This document shows positions 45,084-53,965 of a stretch of 64,000 nt of DNA, piece by piece. How positions within the stretch are numbered: position 1 is the first letter of the stretch; each line of letters starts with the position of its first letter. The notes below the pieces were generated by a model. It was not told the DNA's origin. It saw only the letters and a list, made by a program, of their open reading frames with translations, and did not search any database. This DNA is from Phycisphaerae bacterium. GTDB lineage: Bacteria; Planctomycetota; Phycisphaerae; UBA1845; UTPLA1. The position numbers were made by a program, and so were the translations under genes. The stretch covers positions 124,001 through 188,000 of the forward strand of contig JAKLKO010000002.1 of the NCBI GenBank assembly GCA_023150615.1. Direction: 5' to 3'.

Positions 45084-46142
45084 ATGACGACGGCACGACG
45101 ACGGCTCTCAACGGTTGCGTGGCTCACCGCGTTGATCGTCCTCGGCGGCGTGCAATCCGCACGTGCGCAGATCGACATTGCGGGCCTTTCCTCGAAGCGC
45201 GAGTTCACGGCATCCGAACGCAATCGCGTCCGCGCCTGGGTCGATGAGCGGGTCGCGGCCCTCGGTCGCGCCAAGCGCCCCAACGATCAGAAACGCGCCC
45301 GCGATGATCTGATCAAGCCGTTCGAGGCCGAAGGCGCGACGGCCCAGTTCCGCGATCTGTACGGCCGCGAGTGCGGCCGGGCCCTCGCGCCGCTCGTTGG
45401 CGGACCGGACTTCAGCTTCGCGCACCCCCTCGCGCTGTTGCTGCTCCGCATGCCCGTCGTCGGCACGGCCGATGCGCTGCTCTCCGCGATTCAGTCTCCG
45501 CATGCCGCGGTGCGCTATCAGGCAGCGAAGGGCCTCCGTGCCCTGCACGCCGTGCTGAGCGATCCCGCCGAGTACGGGCCGGTCCTTGACGCGCTCTCGC
45601 AGGCCGGCATCGCCGAGTCCGAGCCGATCGTCGTCGAGGCCATCTACCGCGCCATCGATTTCAGCGACGTAAAGGGATTCACCGGAGCGGATGCCGTCGC
45701 GCGGGCGCTGATTCCGATCCTCCGCTCGCGCTTCCTTCAGCTCGAGACCCGCTCCCGTCACGAAGTCGCCGACATCCCCGCGTTTCAGGCCATCGCCAGC
45801 GTCTTTCCGAAGACCACGGAGCCGGACCTCCGCCAGCAGGTCGCGTGGACCCTTGCGCGATTCCTCCGACATTACTCCCGTCGTTACACCGAACTGGGCG
45901 TGACCGGCGGCGGCGCCAGCCTGCTCGCGCCGATCGATGCGTGCGAGCGTGCCCTCGAAGCCGTGGCCAAGTCGGCCGAGGGATCTCCCCCGCCGCGGGA
46001 TCGCGTCGCGGCCCAGATTCGGGCCAAGGCCGACCATTCCAAGGTCCTCGCCGCGCTCGCGGGGTGGATCGGCGAGGGCGACAAATCCGGAACGCTCAAC
46101 GGCGCGCCGTGGAATCTCCCGCGCGGTCTGTCGGAGAAGTAG
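45084..46142 (+). CDS. Secreted helical-repeat (HEAT-like) protein
   Basis: The open frame begins far upstream, but ATG 45084 opens a clear signal peptide (LSTVAWLTALIVLGGVQSAR, cleavage near ARAQ), giving 352 residues. The mature protein is nearly all helical with repeat-like pairs (VGTADALLSAIQSPHAAVRY, QAAKGLRALHAVLSDPAEYG, LRQQVAWTLARFLRHYSRRY) that look like HEAT or armadillo units. Such proteins are protein-binding scaffolds; the partner is unknown. It precedes the opp operon on the same strand by 66 bp and might be cotranscribed with it. The divergent gap to rex is 247 bp. Confidence 0.68.
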   Translation: MTTARRRLSTVAWLTALIVLGGVQSARAQIDIAGLSSKREFTASERNRVRAWVDERVAALGRAKRPNDQKRARDDLIKPFEAEGATAQFRDLYGRECGRALAPLVGGPDFSFAHPLALLLLRMPVVGTADALLSAIQSPHAAVRYQAAKGLRALHAVLSDPAEYGPVLDALSQAGIAESEPIVVEAIYRAIDFSDVKGFTGADAVARALIPILRSRFLQLETRSRHEVADIPAFQAIASVFPKTTEPDLRQQVAWTLARFLRHYSRRYTELGVTGGGASLLAPIDACERALEAVAKSAEGSPPPRDRVAAQIRAKADHSKVLAALAGWIGEGDKSGTLNGAPWNLPRGLSEK

Positions 46143-46208
46143 CCGGTCCCGACACGTCGGTTGAATGTGACGGCCGCAAGATCTCGCATCGTCGGTTCCG
46201 CTTCGGAA

Positions 46209-48023
46209 ATGTCGTTACCCATGCTGTCGCTTCATCGCATCCGTGCCGGGATTCAACTCGCTCTGCTTCTTGTCCTGGCGATGGTCGTCGCCTGCGGGTT
46301 GCTCTGGCTCGGGTCCGCACCGCCAGACGCCGCGGAACTGAGCATCGTCGAAGGTGTCTCCATCGCCACGCTCGATCCGGCGGAGGTGAGCTGGCTCCAG
46401 GACATCCGCATCGTCTCGCAACTCTACGAGGGCCTTTACGCTCCCGATCCGCGCGGAATGGAATCCCATCCCGCATGCAGCGAACCGGCCGAGCGCCTCG
46501 AACTCCCGGCCGGCGGCGTACGCTATCGCTTCCGTATTCGAGCCGGCTCGGTCTGGAGCGATGGCTCACCGGTCACGGCCGATGACTTTCTTTTCGCTTG
46601 GAGGCGCGCGCTCGAACCGGGGACGGCCCGCGACTACAGCTTTTTCTTTCACCATATCCGCGGCGTTGCCGAGTACGTGGACTGGCGCCATCGCGAGATT
46701 GAGCGCATCCGCGAGCTACCCCACTCGAACGGCATCGTCGAACGCCATGCGCACCTTCGCGACGCCGACCTGCACTTCGCTGAGACGGTTGGCCTGCGTG
46801 CCCCGGACCCGCGAACGCTCGACGTGGAACTGGTGCGGCCGATTCCCTACTTTCTTCACCTCGTCTCGTTGCCGGTATTCCTGCCGCTGCATCGTGCGAC
46901 CGTCGAGCCGCACAGGCGCATCAGCGACGCCGGCCTTTTCTACTACGACCCCCAATGGACGAAGCCCGGCCGCACTGCCTACAACGGCCCGTACATCCTC
47001 GACCACTGGCGATTCAAGCGCGGCCTGCGGCTGCGCCGGAACGAGCGCTTTCGTGCTGCGACACCCGATGCACCGCAGACCGTTGACGTGCTCGATGTCA
47101 ACGACACAAACACCGCCTGGCTCATGTACGAGACGGGCCGCGCGGATTGGCTCCTTTCGATCGACACCAGCTTCGTTTCCCAGCTCGTCCGGATTGCCGA
47201 TTCGCCCCTGCCCGGCGCGATCAACACGGGCGGCACGATTCGCCGGGACATCCATTCCTTCGAAACGTTCGGAACCTATTTCTTCAACGTCAACTGCCGA
47301 CCGACGCTCAACGATGGCTCCCCCAACCCCTTCGCCGATCCGCGCGTCCGACGCGCCGTCAGCCTCGCGATCGACCGCGAGGCCATCTGCCGCGACGTGA
47401 CGCGCCGCGGCGAGCCGCCGGCCACGACGCTCGTCCCGCCGAAGATGCTCCCCGACTATCCGACGCTCTCGGGACTCTCATTCAGTCCAACGGCCGCGCG
47501 TGCCGCTCTCGACGATGCCGGCTGGACGGCCGGAAAACCCCCGCCGGAGATCACCATCCTCTACAGCACCGACGCCAACCATCCGCTCATCGCGCAGGCC
47601 GTCGCATCGATGCTGACGAGGCACCTCGGACTCCGCACGCGCCTGATCGGGAAGGAGCCGCGTTCCTACCGCGCCGACAAGCAGCGCCACGATTTCATGC
47701 TCGCGCGCGGCGCGTGGTTCGGCGATTACCCTGATCCCTGCACGTTTCTGGAGATCTTCCGCACGGGCGACGGCAACAACGACTCGGCATACGATGACCC
47801 CGTGTACGACGACCTGCTTCGACGCGCCAACGAGTGCGACGATCCGGCCGAGCGCGGGCGCCGGCTCGCCGACGCCGAACACCGACTCATCACCGAGACC
47901 GTCCCGGCCATCCCCCTCTTTCACTTCGTCAACACCTACGCCCTCGACCCCCACGTGATCGCGGGAGTCCAACTCAACCCGCGATTGCTCGTCCAGCTTC
48001 GATCCATCGCGGTGAAGCCGTGA
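46209..48023 (+). CDS. oppA: Oligopeptide-type ABC transporter substrate-binding lipoprotein
   Basis: This is an extracytoplasmic receptor of a peptide/opine/nickel-type importer (family 5 solute-binding protein). From ATG 46209 (604 residues) there is a lipoprotein signal, GIQLALLLVLAMVVAC with Cys 29 as lipid site. The family-5 pattern follows: SIVEGVSIATLDPAEVSWLQ, LYEGLYAPDPRG, VWSDGSPVTADDFLFAWRRA, AYNGPYILDHWRFKR, FADPRVRRAVSLAIDREAIC, VPPKMLPDYP and DYPDPCTFLEIF. The start shown by the longest frame is a TTG at 46161 and is unlikely. The stop overlaps the GTG of the first permease gene. Specificity cannot be read from sequence. Confidence 0.9.
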   Translation: MSLPMLSLHRIRAGIQLALLLVLAMVVACGLLWLGSAPPDAAELSIVEGVSIATLDPAEVSWLQDIRIVSQLYEGLYAPDPRGMESHPACSEPAERLELPAGGVRYRFRIRAGSVWSDGSPVTADDFLFAWRRALEPGTARDYSFFFHHIRGVAEYVDWRHREIERIRELPHSNGIVERHAHLRDADLHFAETVGLRAPDPRTLDVELVRPIPYFLHLVSLPVFLPLHRATVEPHRRISDAGLFYYDPQWTKPGRTAYNGPYILDHWRFKRGLRLRRNERFRAATPDAPQTVDVLDVNDTNTAWLMYETGRADWLLSIDTSFVSQLVRIADSPLPGAINTGGTIRRDIHSFETFGTYFFNVNCRPTLNDGSPNPFADPRVRRAVSLAIDREAICRDVTRRGEPPATTLVPPKMLPDYPTLSGLSFSPTAARAALDDAGWTAGKPPPEITILYSTDANHPLIAQAVASMLTRHLGLRTRLIGKEPRSYRADKQRHDFMLARGAWFGDYPDPCTFLEIFRTGDGNNDSAYDDPVYDDLLRRANECDDPAERGRRLADAEHRLITETVPAIPLFHFVNTYALDPHVIAGVQLNPRLLVQLRSIAVKP

Positions 48024-48952
48024 TCCGGCGTATTGCAACACGTCTCATCCAGTTGCCCCTCCTCCTCTTCGTCATCTACTCGTTGACGTTTCTCATGATC
48101 GTGGCCGTCCCGGGCAATCCCTTTCAGCGCGATGGGGGCCGGGCGATTTCGCCCGTCGTCGAACAAGCCCTTCGCGAGCGCTACGGCATGCAGGACAATC
48201 TCGCGTTCTACGGTCGCTATTTGCAGCGATTGTTCCACGGCGACCTCGGCCGATCACTCCAGTACGAGAACTGGTCCTGCAACGAGATCATCGCCGCCAG
48301 CCTGCCGGTCTCGATCACCGTGGGTCTGACCGCCATCGCCATCGCCACGCTCGGCGGCGTCACGCTCGGCATTCTCGCCGCCATCTACCGTCACGGCGCC
48401 TGCGACGCGTTCGCGCTGTTCGTCAGCATCCTCGGCGTCAGCGTCCCGACGTTCGTCATTGGCGCGGGCCTGCTCGTGCTATTCAGTGTCACCCTCCCGG
48501 TGCTGCCCGTCGGGACGTGGGATTCGCCGCTCGATCTCGTGCGTCCCGCCGTCACGCTCTCGCTCGTTCCTCTGGCCTACATCCTCCGACTCACGCGACT
48601 TGGCATGATCGAGGCCCTCCAGAGCGACTACGTCCGCACCGCCCGCGCAAAGGGCCTCTCCGAATCCACGGTGATCTTCCGCCACGCTCTGCCCAACGCG
48701 ATGCCTCCGGTGCTCGCCTACCTCGGGCCCGCGTCCGCCGCCGCCATGACCGGCTCCTTCGTCATTGAGCGCGTCTTCAACATCCCCGGCATGGGCCTGC
48801 ACTTCGTCAACAGCGTTCTCAATCGAGACCAGATGCTCATCCTCGCCTGTGTGCTCGTCTACTCCGCGATCCTCATCACTCTCAATGCTGTCGTTGACGT
48901 CGCGCACGCCTGGATCGATCCTCGTATTCGAGTCGGAGGGGCACGCGCATGA
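48020..48952 (+). CDS. oppB: Peptide ABC transporter permease (OppB-type)
   Basis: This is one of two inner-membrane permeases of the importer. The 310-residue product starts at GTG 48020, overlapping the oppA stop (GTGA). It shows RLIQLPLLLFVIYSLTFLMI, the conserved PGNPFQRDGG, LRERYGMQDNLAFYGRYL, DLGRSLQYENW, six expected spans, and the EAA loop EALQSDYVRTARAKGLSEST followed by RHALPNAMPPVLAYLG. The EAA loop docks on the ATPases. The C-terminus ends with the typical AWIDPRIR. Confidence 0.93.
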   Translation: MIRRIATRLIQLPLLLFVIYSLTFLMIVAVPGNPFQRDGGRAISPVVEQALRERYGMQDNLAFYGRYLQRLFHGDLGRSLQYENWSCNEIIAASLPVSITVGLTAIAIATLGGVTLGILAAIYRHGACDAFALFVSILGVSVPTFVIGAGLLVLFSVTLPVLPVGTWDSPLDLVRPAVTLSLVPLAYILRLTRLGMIEALQSDYVRTARAKGLSESTVIFRHALPNAMPPVLAYLGPASAAAMTGSFVIERVFNIPGMGLHFVNSVLNRDQMLILACVLVYSAILITLNAVVDVAHAWIDPRIRVGGARA

Positions 48953-49866
48953 CCGCGATGTCGTCCGGCACTGCCGCGCCGCGAGCTTCGGCGACTCGCA
49001 GGCTGCTTCGCAGCCGTCGAACCACGGTCGCCTCGCCGATCCTCCTCGGAATCATCGTCGTTTGCTTCATCGGCGCCTGGCCTGCCGTCAAGCGCAGCGA
49101 CGTGACCTCGCTGTCCAACGCCCGCATGCCGCCGGGCGCGCAAGCCTGGTTCGGCACGGACCTGCTCGGCCGATCGCTCGCCGCGAGATGCATCCTCGGC
49201 GGCGCGATCAGTCTCGCTGTCGGGATCGCCGCGGCGATCTTCAGTGTCGGCCTCGGCGTCGTCTGGGGATCGGTGGCCGCGATGGCCGGCGGTCGGGTCG
49301 ATGCGATCATGATGCGGATCGTCGACGTGCTCTTCGGCCTGCCCTACATCCTCCTCGTTATTCTGCTGAAAATCGGGCTGGAGGGCCTTTTGCGACTGCG
49401 GCTCGGTCTCGGACATCACGCCACCGACCTCGTCATCCTCATGCTCGCGATCGGCGGCGTCAGTTGGCTGACCATGGCCCGCGTCATCCGCGCGCGCATG
49501 CTCACCCTGCTCGCGGCCCCGTTCATCGAAGCCGCCCGAGCAATCGGCGTCTCGCCGATCGGCGTCTGGCGGCGGCACCTGCTCCCGAATCTCCTCGACA
49601 CGATCATCGTCTACGCGGCGCTGACCGTTCCACAGGCCATCCTGCAGGAGTCGTTCCTCAGCTTCCTGGGCATCGGCGTCGCACCGCCGCTCCCGAGCTG
49701 GGGCAATCTCGCCGCCGATGGCGTCGCGGCCGTCAACACGATCGAGAGCTTCTGGTGGATGCTCGTGTTTCCGTGCGGACTGCTCTCGCTCACGTTGCTT
49801 TGTATGAACGCGCTCGGAGAAGGGCTTCGCGACGCCCTCGATCCGCGCGGAGATCGTCGCGCATGA
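48949..49866 (+). CDS. oppC: Peptide ABC transporter permease (OppC-type)
   Basis: This is the second permease, 305 residues, overlapping oppB by ATGA. Motifs: an N-terminal cytoplasmic stretch, a first span SPILLGIIVVCFIGAWPAV, WFGTDLLGRSLAARCILGGA (the TDxxGRD-like permease motif), a multi-span core, the EAA loop FIEAARAIGVSPIGVWRRHL, and the OppC-type ESFLSFLGIGVAPPLPSWG. The last segment ALGEGLRDALDPR is also typical. It pairs with OppB to form the transmembrane channel. Confidence 0.93.
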   Translation: MTAMSSGTAAPRASATRRLLRSRRTTVASPILLGIIVVCFIGAWPAVKRSDVTSLSNARMPPGAQAWFGTDLLGRSLAARCILGGAISLAVGIAAAIFSVGLGVVWGSVAAMAGGRVDAIMMRIVDVLFGLPYILLVILLKIGLEGLLRLRLGLGHHATDLVILMLAIGGVSWLTMARVIRARMLTLLAAPFIEAARAIGVSPIGVWRRHLLPNLLDTIIVYAALTVPQAILQESFLSFLGIGVAPPLPSWGNLAADGVAAVNTIESFWWMLVFPCGLLSLTLLCMNALGEGLRDALDPRGDRRA

Positions 49867-50849
49867 CAGACCGCCCCCGTCTGATAGACGTGTCGGACCT
49901 TACGGTCGTCGTCCGCGCCGCCGGTGCGGAACTTCCCGCGGTCGACCGCGTCTCGTTTCATGTCGATCGTGCCGAGACCGTTGCCCTCGTCGGCGAAAGC
50001 GGCTCCGGAAAGACGCTCGCCGCGCTCGCCCTCATGAACCTCCTGCCCGACGGCGTTCGCCGTTCGTCCGGTTCGATTCGCCTCGATGGCCGCGAGCTTT
50101 CCACCCTCTCCCCGCGCGAGTGGCGCACCATCCGCGGCTCGCGGATCGCGATGGTCTTTCAGGAGCCGATGACCGCCCTGAATCCCCTCATGCGAATCGC
50201 TGATCAGGTCGCCGAGGCCGCGCGAGGCCCGTCCGGAGAACGGCTGCCGCCCGATGCCGCGCGACGGGAGGCGATTGAACTCCTCCGCAGTGTCGGGATC
50301 GCCGATGCCGCACTCTGCGCGGACCGCTACCCGCACGAGCTTTCCGGCGGAATGCGCCAGCGCGTGCTGATTGCGATGGCCATCGCCGGCCGGCCCGACC
50401 TCCTCATCGCCGATGAGCCGACCACGGCCCTCGACGTCACCATCCAGGCGCAGATCCTCGCGCTGCTCAAGTCCCTGCGCCGCGGTGAACAGATGGGAAT
50501 GCTCGTCATCACCCACGACTTCGGCATCGTCGCAGAACTCGCCGACCGCGTGGTCGTCCTCTACGCAGGTCGTGTCGCGGAGGCGGGCCAGACGCGCGAC
50601 GTGCTCCGACGCCCGCTTCATCCGTACACCCGCGGACTGCTCGAGTGCATGCCGGTCATGCAAGCATCCGCGACGCGACTGCCGGTGATTAACGGCTGCG
50701 TGCCCGGGATCGCGGACCGCCCGTGCGGCTGTCGCTTTCACCCGCGCTGCACGCTCGGACGCGACGACCCGACGTGCATATCGACGGAGCCCGCACTCGC
50801 AGGCATGGGCGGAGATCGACTCGTCGCCTGCTGGAAGGCCGCAACATGA
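49863..50849 (+). CDS. oppD: Peptide ABC transporter ATPase (OppD-type)
   Basis: This is a cytoplasmic ATPase of the importer. The 328-residue product (ATG 49863, overlapping oppC) has Walker [10 protein letters not shown] near 37-45, the Q-loop region [14 protein letters not shown], signature [16 protein letters not shown], Walker [15 protein letters not shown] and the switch THDF. The C-terminal oligopeptide-transporter domain has [15 protein letters not shown] and the Cys-bearing [12 protein letters not shown]. All catalytic residues are present. It should form a heterodimer with the next gene product. Confidence 0.94.
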   Translation: MTDRPRLIDVSDLTVVVRAAGAELPAVDRVSFHVDRAETVALVGESGSGKTLAALALMNLLPDGVRRSSGSIRLDGRELSTLSPREWRTIRGSRIAMVFQEPMTALNPLMRIADQVAEAARGPSGERLPPDAARREAIELLRSVGIADAALCADRYPHELSGGMRQRVLIAMAIAGRPDLLIADEPTTALDVTIQAQILALLKSLRRGEQMGMLVITHDFGIVAELADRVVVLYAGRVAEAGQTRDVLRRPLHPYTRGLLECMPVMQASATRLPVINGCVPGIADRPCGCRFHPRCTLGRDDPTCISTEPALAGMGGDRLVACWKAAT

Positions 50850-51877
50850 CTCGCGCTTCGTCGCATCCGCTGCTGGAGGTCGAAAACCTCCACGTTCGCT
50901 TCGCCTCGACGGATCAACACGGCCGGTACGCAACCCTTCATGCCGTCACCGGCGTTTCATTCCGTATCGCGCCCGGTGAGACGCTCGGCATCGTTGGCGA
51001 AAGCGGCTGCGGCAAGTCCACGCTCGCGCGGGCCGTCCTGCGCCTCGTCCCGTGCACGGCCGATCGGCTTCACTTCGCCGGCCAGGACCTCCGATCACTC
51101 CGCGGCCGCGCGCTGCGCGCCGTGCGTCGCGAGGCGCAGATGGTCTTTCAGGATCCCTACGGCACGCTCAATCCCCGCATGACCGTTGAGCAGATCGTCG
51201 GCGAACCGTTGCAGGTCCATCGCCTCGTCGATGACGCAGGGCGCCGTCGCCGGGTCATCGAGCTGCTGCAACGCGTCGGGCTGTCGGACGACCATCTTCT
51301 GCGCTATCCGCACGAATTCTCCGGCGGACAGCGCCAGCGGATCGGCATCGCCCGCGCGCTGGCGACCAACCCGCGACTCCTCGTCTGCGATGAACCCGTC
51401 TCGGCGCTGGATCTCTCAGTCCAGTCGCAGATCATCAACCTGATCGCAGGCCTCCGGCGCGACCTCGGCCTCGCGTGCCTCTTCATCGCGCACAACCTCG
51501 CCGTCGTCCGCCATCTGTGCGATCGTGTCGCGGTGCTCTATCTCGGCCGCATCGTGGAACTTGGACCGACCACGGCCGTATTCGACGATCCGCGCCACCC
51601 CTACACACAGAGCCTGCTCGCGTCCGTTCCGCGCGCTGATCCGGACGAAGGCCGGACCTTGCCGACGTTGACCGGCGAACCCCCATCGCCCCTGAACCCT
51701 CCGCACGGCTGTACGTTTCACCCGCGCTGCCCGTTTGTCGAGCCGCGCTGTCGCGAAATAGAGCCGACGCTTCAGGCGCACGCCGGCCTGGACCACGGCC
51801 ACCTCGCTGCCTGCCACCTTGCCGAAACCCTCACCCCGAATGCCACCGCGCATGCCCTGTCCGGGCTGCGTGCGTGA
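50846..51877 (+). CDS. oppF: Peptide ABC transporter ATPase (OppF-type)
   Basis: This is the second ATPase, 343 residues, overlapping oppD by ATGA. Motifs: Walker A GESGCGKST, MVFQDPYGTLNPRMTVEQIV, signature FSGGQRQRIGIARALA, Walker B LLVCDEPVSALDLS, switch IAHNLAVVRHL, and the C-terminal RHPYTQSLLASVPRADPDE with GCTFHPRCPF. The GESGCGKST and VSALD forms are typical of OppF/DppF. It is the last gene of the operon. A 6-bp hairpin (51909-51928) lies beyond the stop, without a T-run. Confidence 0.94.
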   Translation: MTRASSHPLLEVENLHVRFASTDQHGRYATLHAVTGVSFRIAPGETLGIVGESGCGKSTLARAVLRLVPCTADRLHFAGQDLRSLRGRALRAVRREAQMVFQDPYGTLNPRMTVEQIVGEPLQVHRLVDDAGRRRRVIELLQRVGLSDDHLLRYPHEFSGGQRQRIGIARALATNPRLLVCDEPVSALDLSVQSQIINLIAGLRRDLGLACLFIAHNLAVVRHLCDRVAVLYLGRIVELGPTTAVFDDPRHPYTQSLLASVPRADPDEGRTLPTLTGEPPSPLNPPHGCTFHPRCPFVEPRCREIEPTLQAHAGLDHGHLAACHLAETLTPNATAHALSGLRA

Positions 51878-52010
51878 ACCGGCCGAGCGCAGCCCGTTAG
51901 GGGTGATGGGCCGATACGCCTTTCGGCCGCGCGGATGCGTGCGCGCAACGATTGGCAGACGGCGGATCGCCTGGTGCTTGCGACGCTAAATGCTTTTGGC
52001 GTAACACGTT

Positions 52011-53819
52011 ATGGTCAGATTCGGCAGGAACTGTATCGCGGCGATGCTCTCCGCTACCGCCATCGCGCTTGCCGATGCGCCGCTGACTGACCTTATTCCG
52101 GCAAGAGCGGCGACAACTGTTGTTCTGACTCGCGTCGGGAAGACGCGGGCGGAGTTGGCCCGCTTCGCCCGGGAGATCGGCGTCGGTCCGGACTGGTTCG
52201 CCGCCTTCGGTGACGTCGGCGAGCGCGGCATTCCCGGAGAAGCCATCGACCTCGGGTCCCCCGTCGCGCTCGTCTATTTCGAGCCTGGAGTGGGCAACGA
52301 GCGTCCGGTCGTCGTATTCCGTCGGGTTCGGGAGTCCGAGTGGTCGCGAAGATTCGCGGCCGTCGCGAGCGCTCCCGCTGATGGTGCCATCCACCGCCTG
52401 ACCGACGGCGAGCATTCACTCTACGTCGCCGACCGCGATGGCTGGACGATCGCCGGTCGATCCCGTCGCGACGTACGCCGGCTGATCCGGCCCCGCGGCG
52501 AAGTCCTGACGACGGCGCTCACGGATGATGAACGGGCGCGGATTTCCGCCTCTGACGCATTCGTCTACGTCGATGTTCGGGCCTGGCAGCCGCGGATTGC
52601 TCCCATCCTGGCCCTCATGAAGCTGCTCAGCGCCGCCTCGTCGCAGCAGAACGACGCCTTCGCCGAGACCAACGCCGCGATCACGGATTGGTTTTTCAGC
52701 GGCACGAGCCGGATCATCGGCGAGATGACCACCGTCTCCATCGCCCTGTGCATCGACGACGCGGGCTTTCACGTGACGCACGAGCATCATTTCCAGCCCG
52801 AAGGCGAGGTCGATCGGTACGTCGGCTCTGTGTCGAAGACCGGTGGGAATCCTTGGCGCGGGATCGACGACCGGCCGTTCCTCGCTGCATTCAACTTCGC
52901 GTGGCAATCCTCGCGCGATGATTCGATCGCCCGCTCCATGATGAATCGACTCCTCGCCTCGCCGGGTATCAAGCAGCAGATCGGCGACGAAGACGCCGCC
53001 GGTGTGCTCGACTCCATGATGCGCCTCTCGACCGACATGCACGGCGGCGCGTACGTCTTCTCGCTGACGGGCGACGGCCACATGCAGTTCGTGACACAGC
53101 ACCGGTACGACGACGCCCGCGCCCACGTCCCCGTCCTGCGCTCGGTCGTCGACCGTTGTTTCGCCCTTGCCGGGGTCGTCCTCCACGGCCTGGGTCCGTC
53201 GTCGACCTTCGAGGAACGACGGACTGGCGACGCGACCTACTTCGAAACGAAATTCGACCTCGAGGCCATGTCGCGCGAGGAGCGAATCGCTTTCCAACGA
53301 ATCTACGGCCCTGCCGTCTACTACCAGTTCGGCGCAACCACGGACGACCTCCTGACGTACTACATGGGCTCGGACCGTGACGCGTGGGGGGAGCTGGTCC
53401 GATGCGCGGGAAAGGACCGGCGGACGCTCGCGTCCAATCCGCGCATCGCCGAGCTGGAGCGGCAGCTCGCCGCGGACCGCGTGATGACCGCCGTCGTCGA
53501 CCTCCGCGCCGTTGCCAAGCTGGCCACGCGCGTGGTCGCTTCGAGCGCAAGGACATCCGAACGCCCGGCGACGACGGCCGAGTCCGCGCCGCCCCGACCG
53601 GACGAACCGCAAGGACCGCTGCTCGGTTGGAGCGTCTCCTTTCAGCCTCAACGGATTCGCGGCGAGGGACATATCTCCCGCGCCGATGCCGCGCAGAGCG
53701 TGGCGCTCTTCAAGCCCCTGTTCGCAAAAGCCGCCGTCGCGCGCGGCTCCTCTTCCGGCTTCAACATTGAAGTTCGGACGCAGCGCACGACCGACGGCCC
53801 GAGGAAGCACCGGGAGTAA
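52011..53819 (+). CDS. Secreted DUF3352-like protein
   Basis: The 602-residue product begins with a short signal peptide (RNCIAAMLSATAIALADA) and then PLTDLIPARAATTVVLTRVG. It resembles the other two DUF3352-like proteins (38495 and 53966) in the opening segment, size and repeated helix-strand units (ALVYFEPGVGNERPVVVFRR, YVADRDGWTIAGRSRRDVRR, TVSIALCIDDAGFHVTHEHH). The final part has SAPPRPDEPQGPLLGWSVSF and a basic tail. No enzyme motif is visible. It lies beside the 53966 gene (146 bp gap), which suggests a duplicated pair. Confidence 0.62.
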   Translation: MVRFGRNCIAAMLSATAIALADAPLTDLIPARAATTVVLTRVGKTRAELARFAREIGVGPDWFAAFGDVGERGIPGEAIDLGSPVALVYFEPGVGNERPVVVFRRVRESEWSRRFAAVASAPADGAIHRLTDGEHSLYVADRDGWTIAGRSRRDVRRLIRPRGEVLTTALTDDERARISASDAFVYVDVRAWQPRIAPILALMKLLSAASSQQNDAFAETNAAITDWFFSGTSRIIGEMTTVSIALCIDDAGFHVTHEHHFQPEGEVDRYVGSVSKTGGNPWRGIDDRPFLAAFNFAWQSSRDDSIARSMMNRLLASPGIKQQIGDEDAAGVLDSMMRLSTDMHGGAYVFSLTGDGHMQFVTQHRYDDARAHVPVLRSVVDRCFALAGVVLHGLGPSSTFEERRTGDATYFETKFDLEAMSREERIAFQRIYGPAVYYQFGATTDDLLTYYMGSDRDAWGELVRCAGKDRRTLASNPRIAELERQLAADRVMTAVVDLRAVAKLATRVVASSARTSERPATTAESAPPRPDEPQGPLLGWSVSFQPQRIRGEGHISRADAAQSVALFKPLFAKAAVARGSSSGFNIEVRTQRTTDGPRKHRE

Positions 53820-53868
53820 GACCGCTCTCGAACCGGAGAGGATGTGACCCGACCGAATCGCGGCCGGC

Positions 53869-53897
53869 TTGACGTGGCCGTGCCGCCGTCCTATAAG
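53869..53897 (+). promoter_or_regulatory. Strong sigma70-type promoter of the acidic secreted protein gene
   Basis: TTGACG (53869-53874) and TATAAG (53892-53897) are 17 bp apart. The predicted transcript starts near 53904 and carries AAGGAG before the ATG at 53966. Both expression signals are among the best in the window. Confidence 0.65.
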
Positions 53898-53965
53898 CGT
53901 GGGTTTCGTCGCCTTCGACCGGCGACGCGCTCGATCTCGCGTTCCTCAGGTGCAAGGAGAATCTC

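Noticed and set aside
51909-51928. Hairpin GGCCGA/TCGGCC after the opp operon as terminator
   Set aside because: Only six base pairs, an 8-base loop and no T-run; not listed as a feature.
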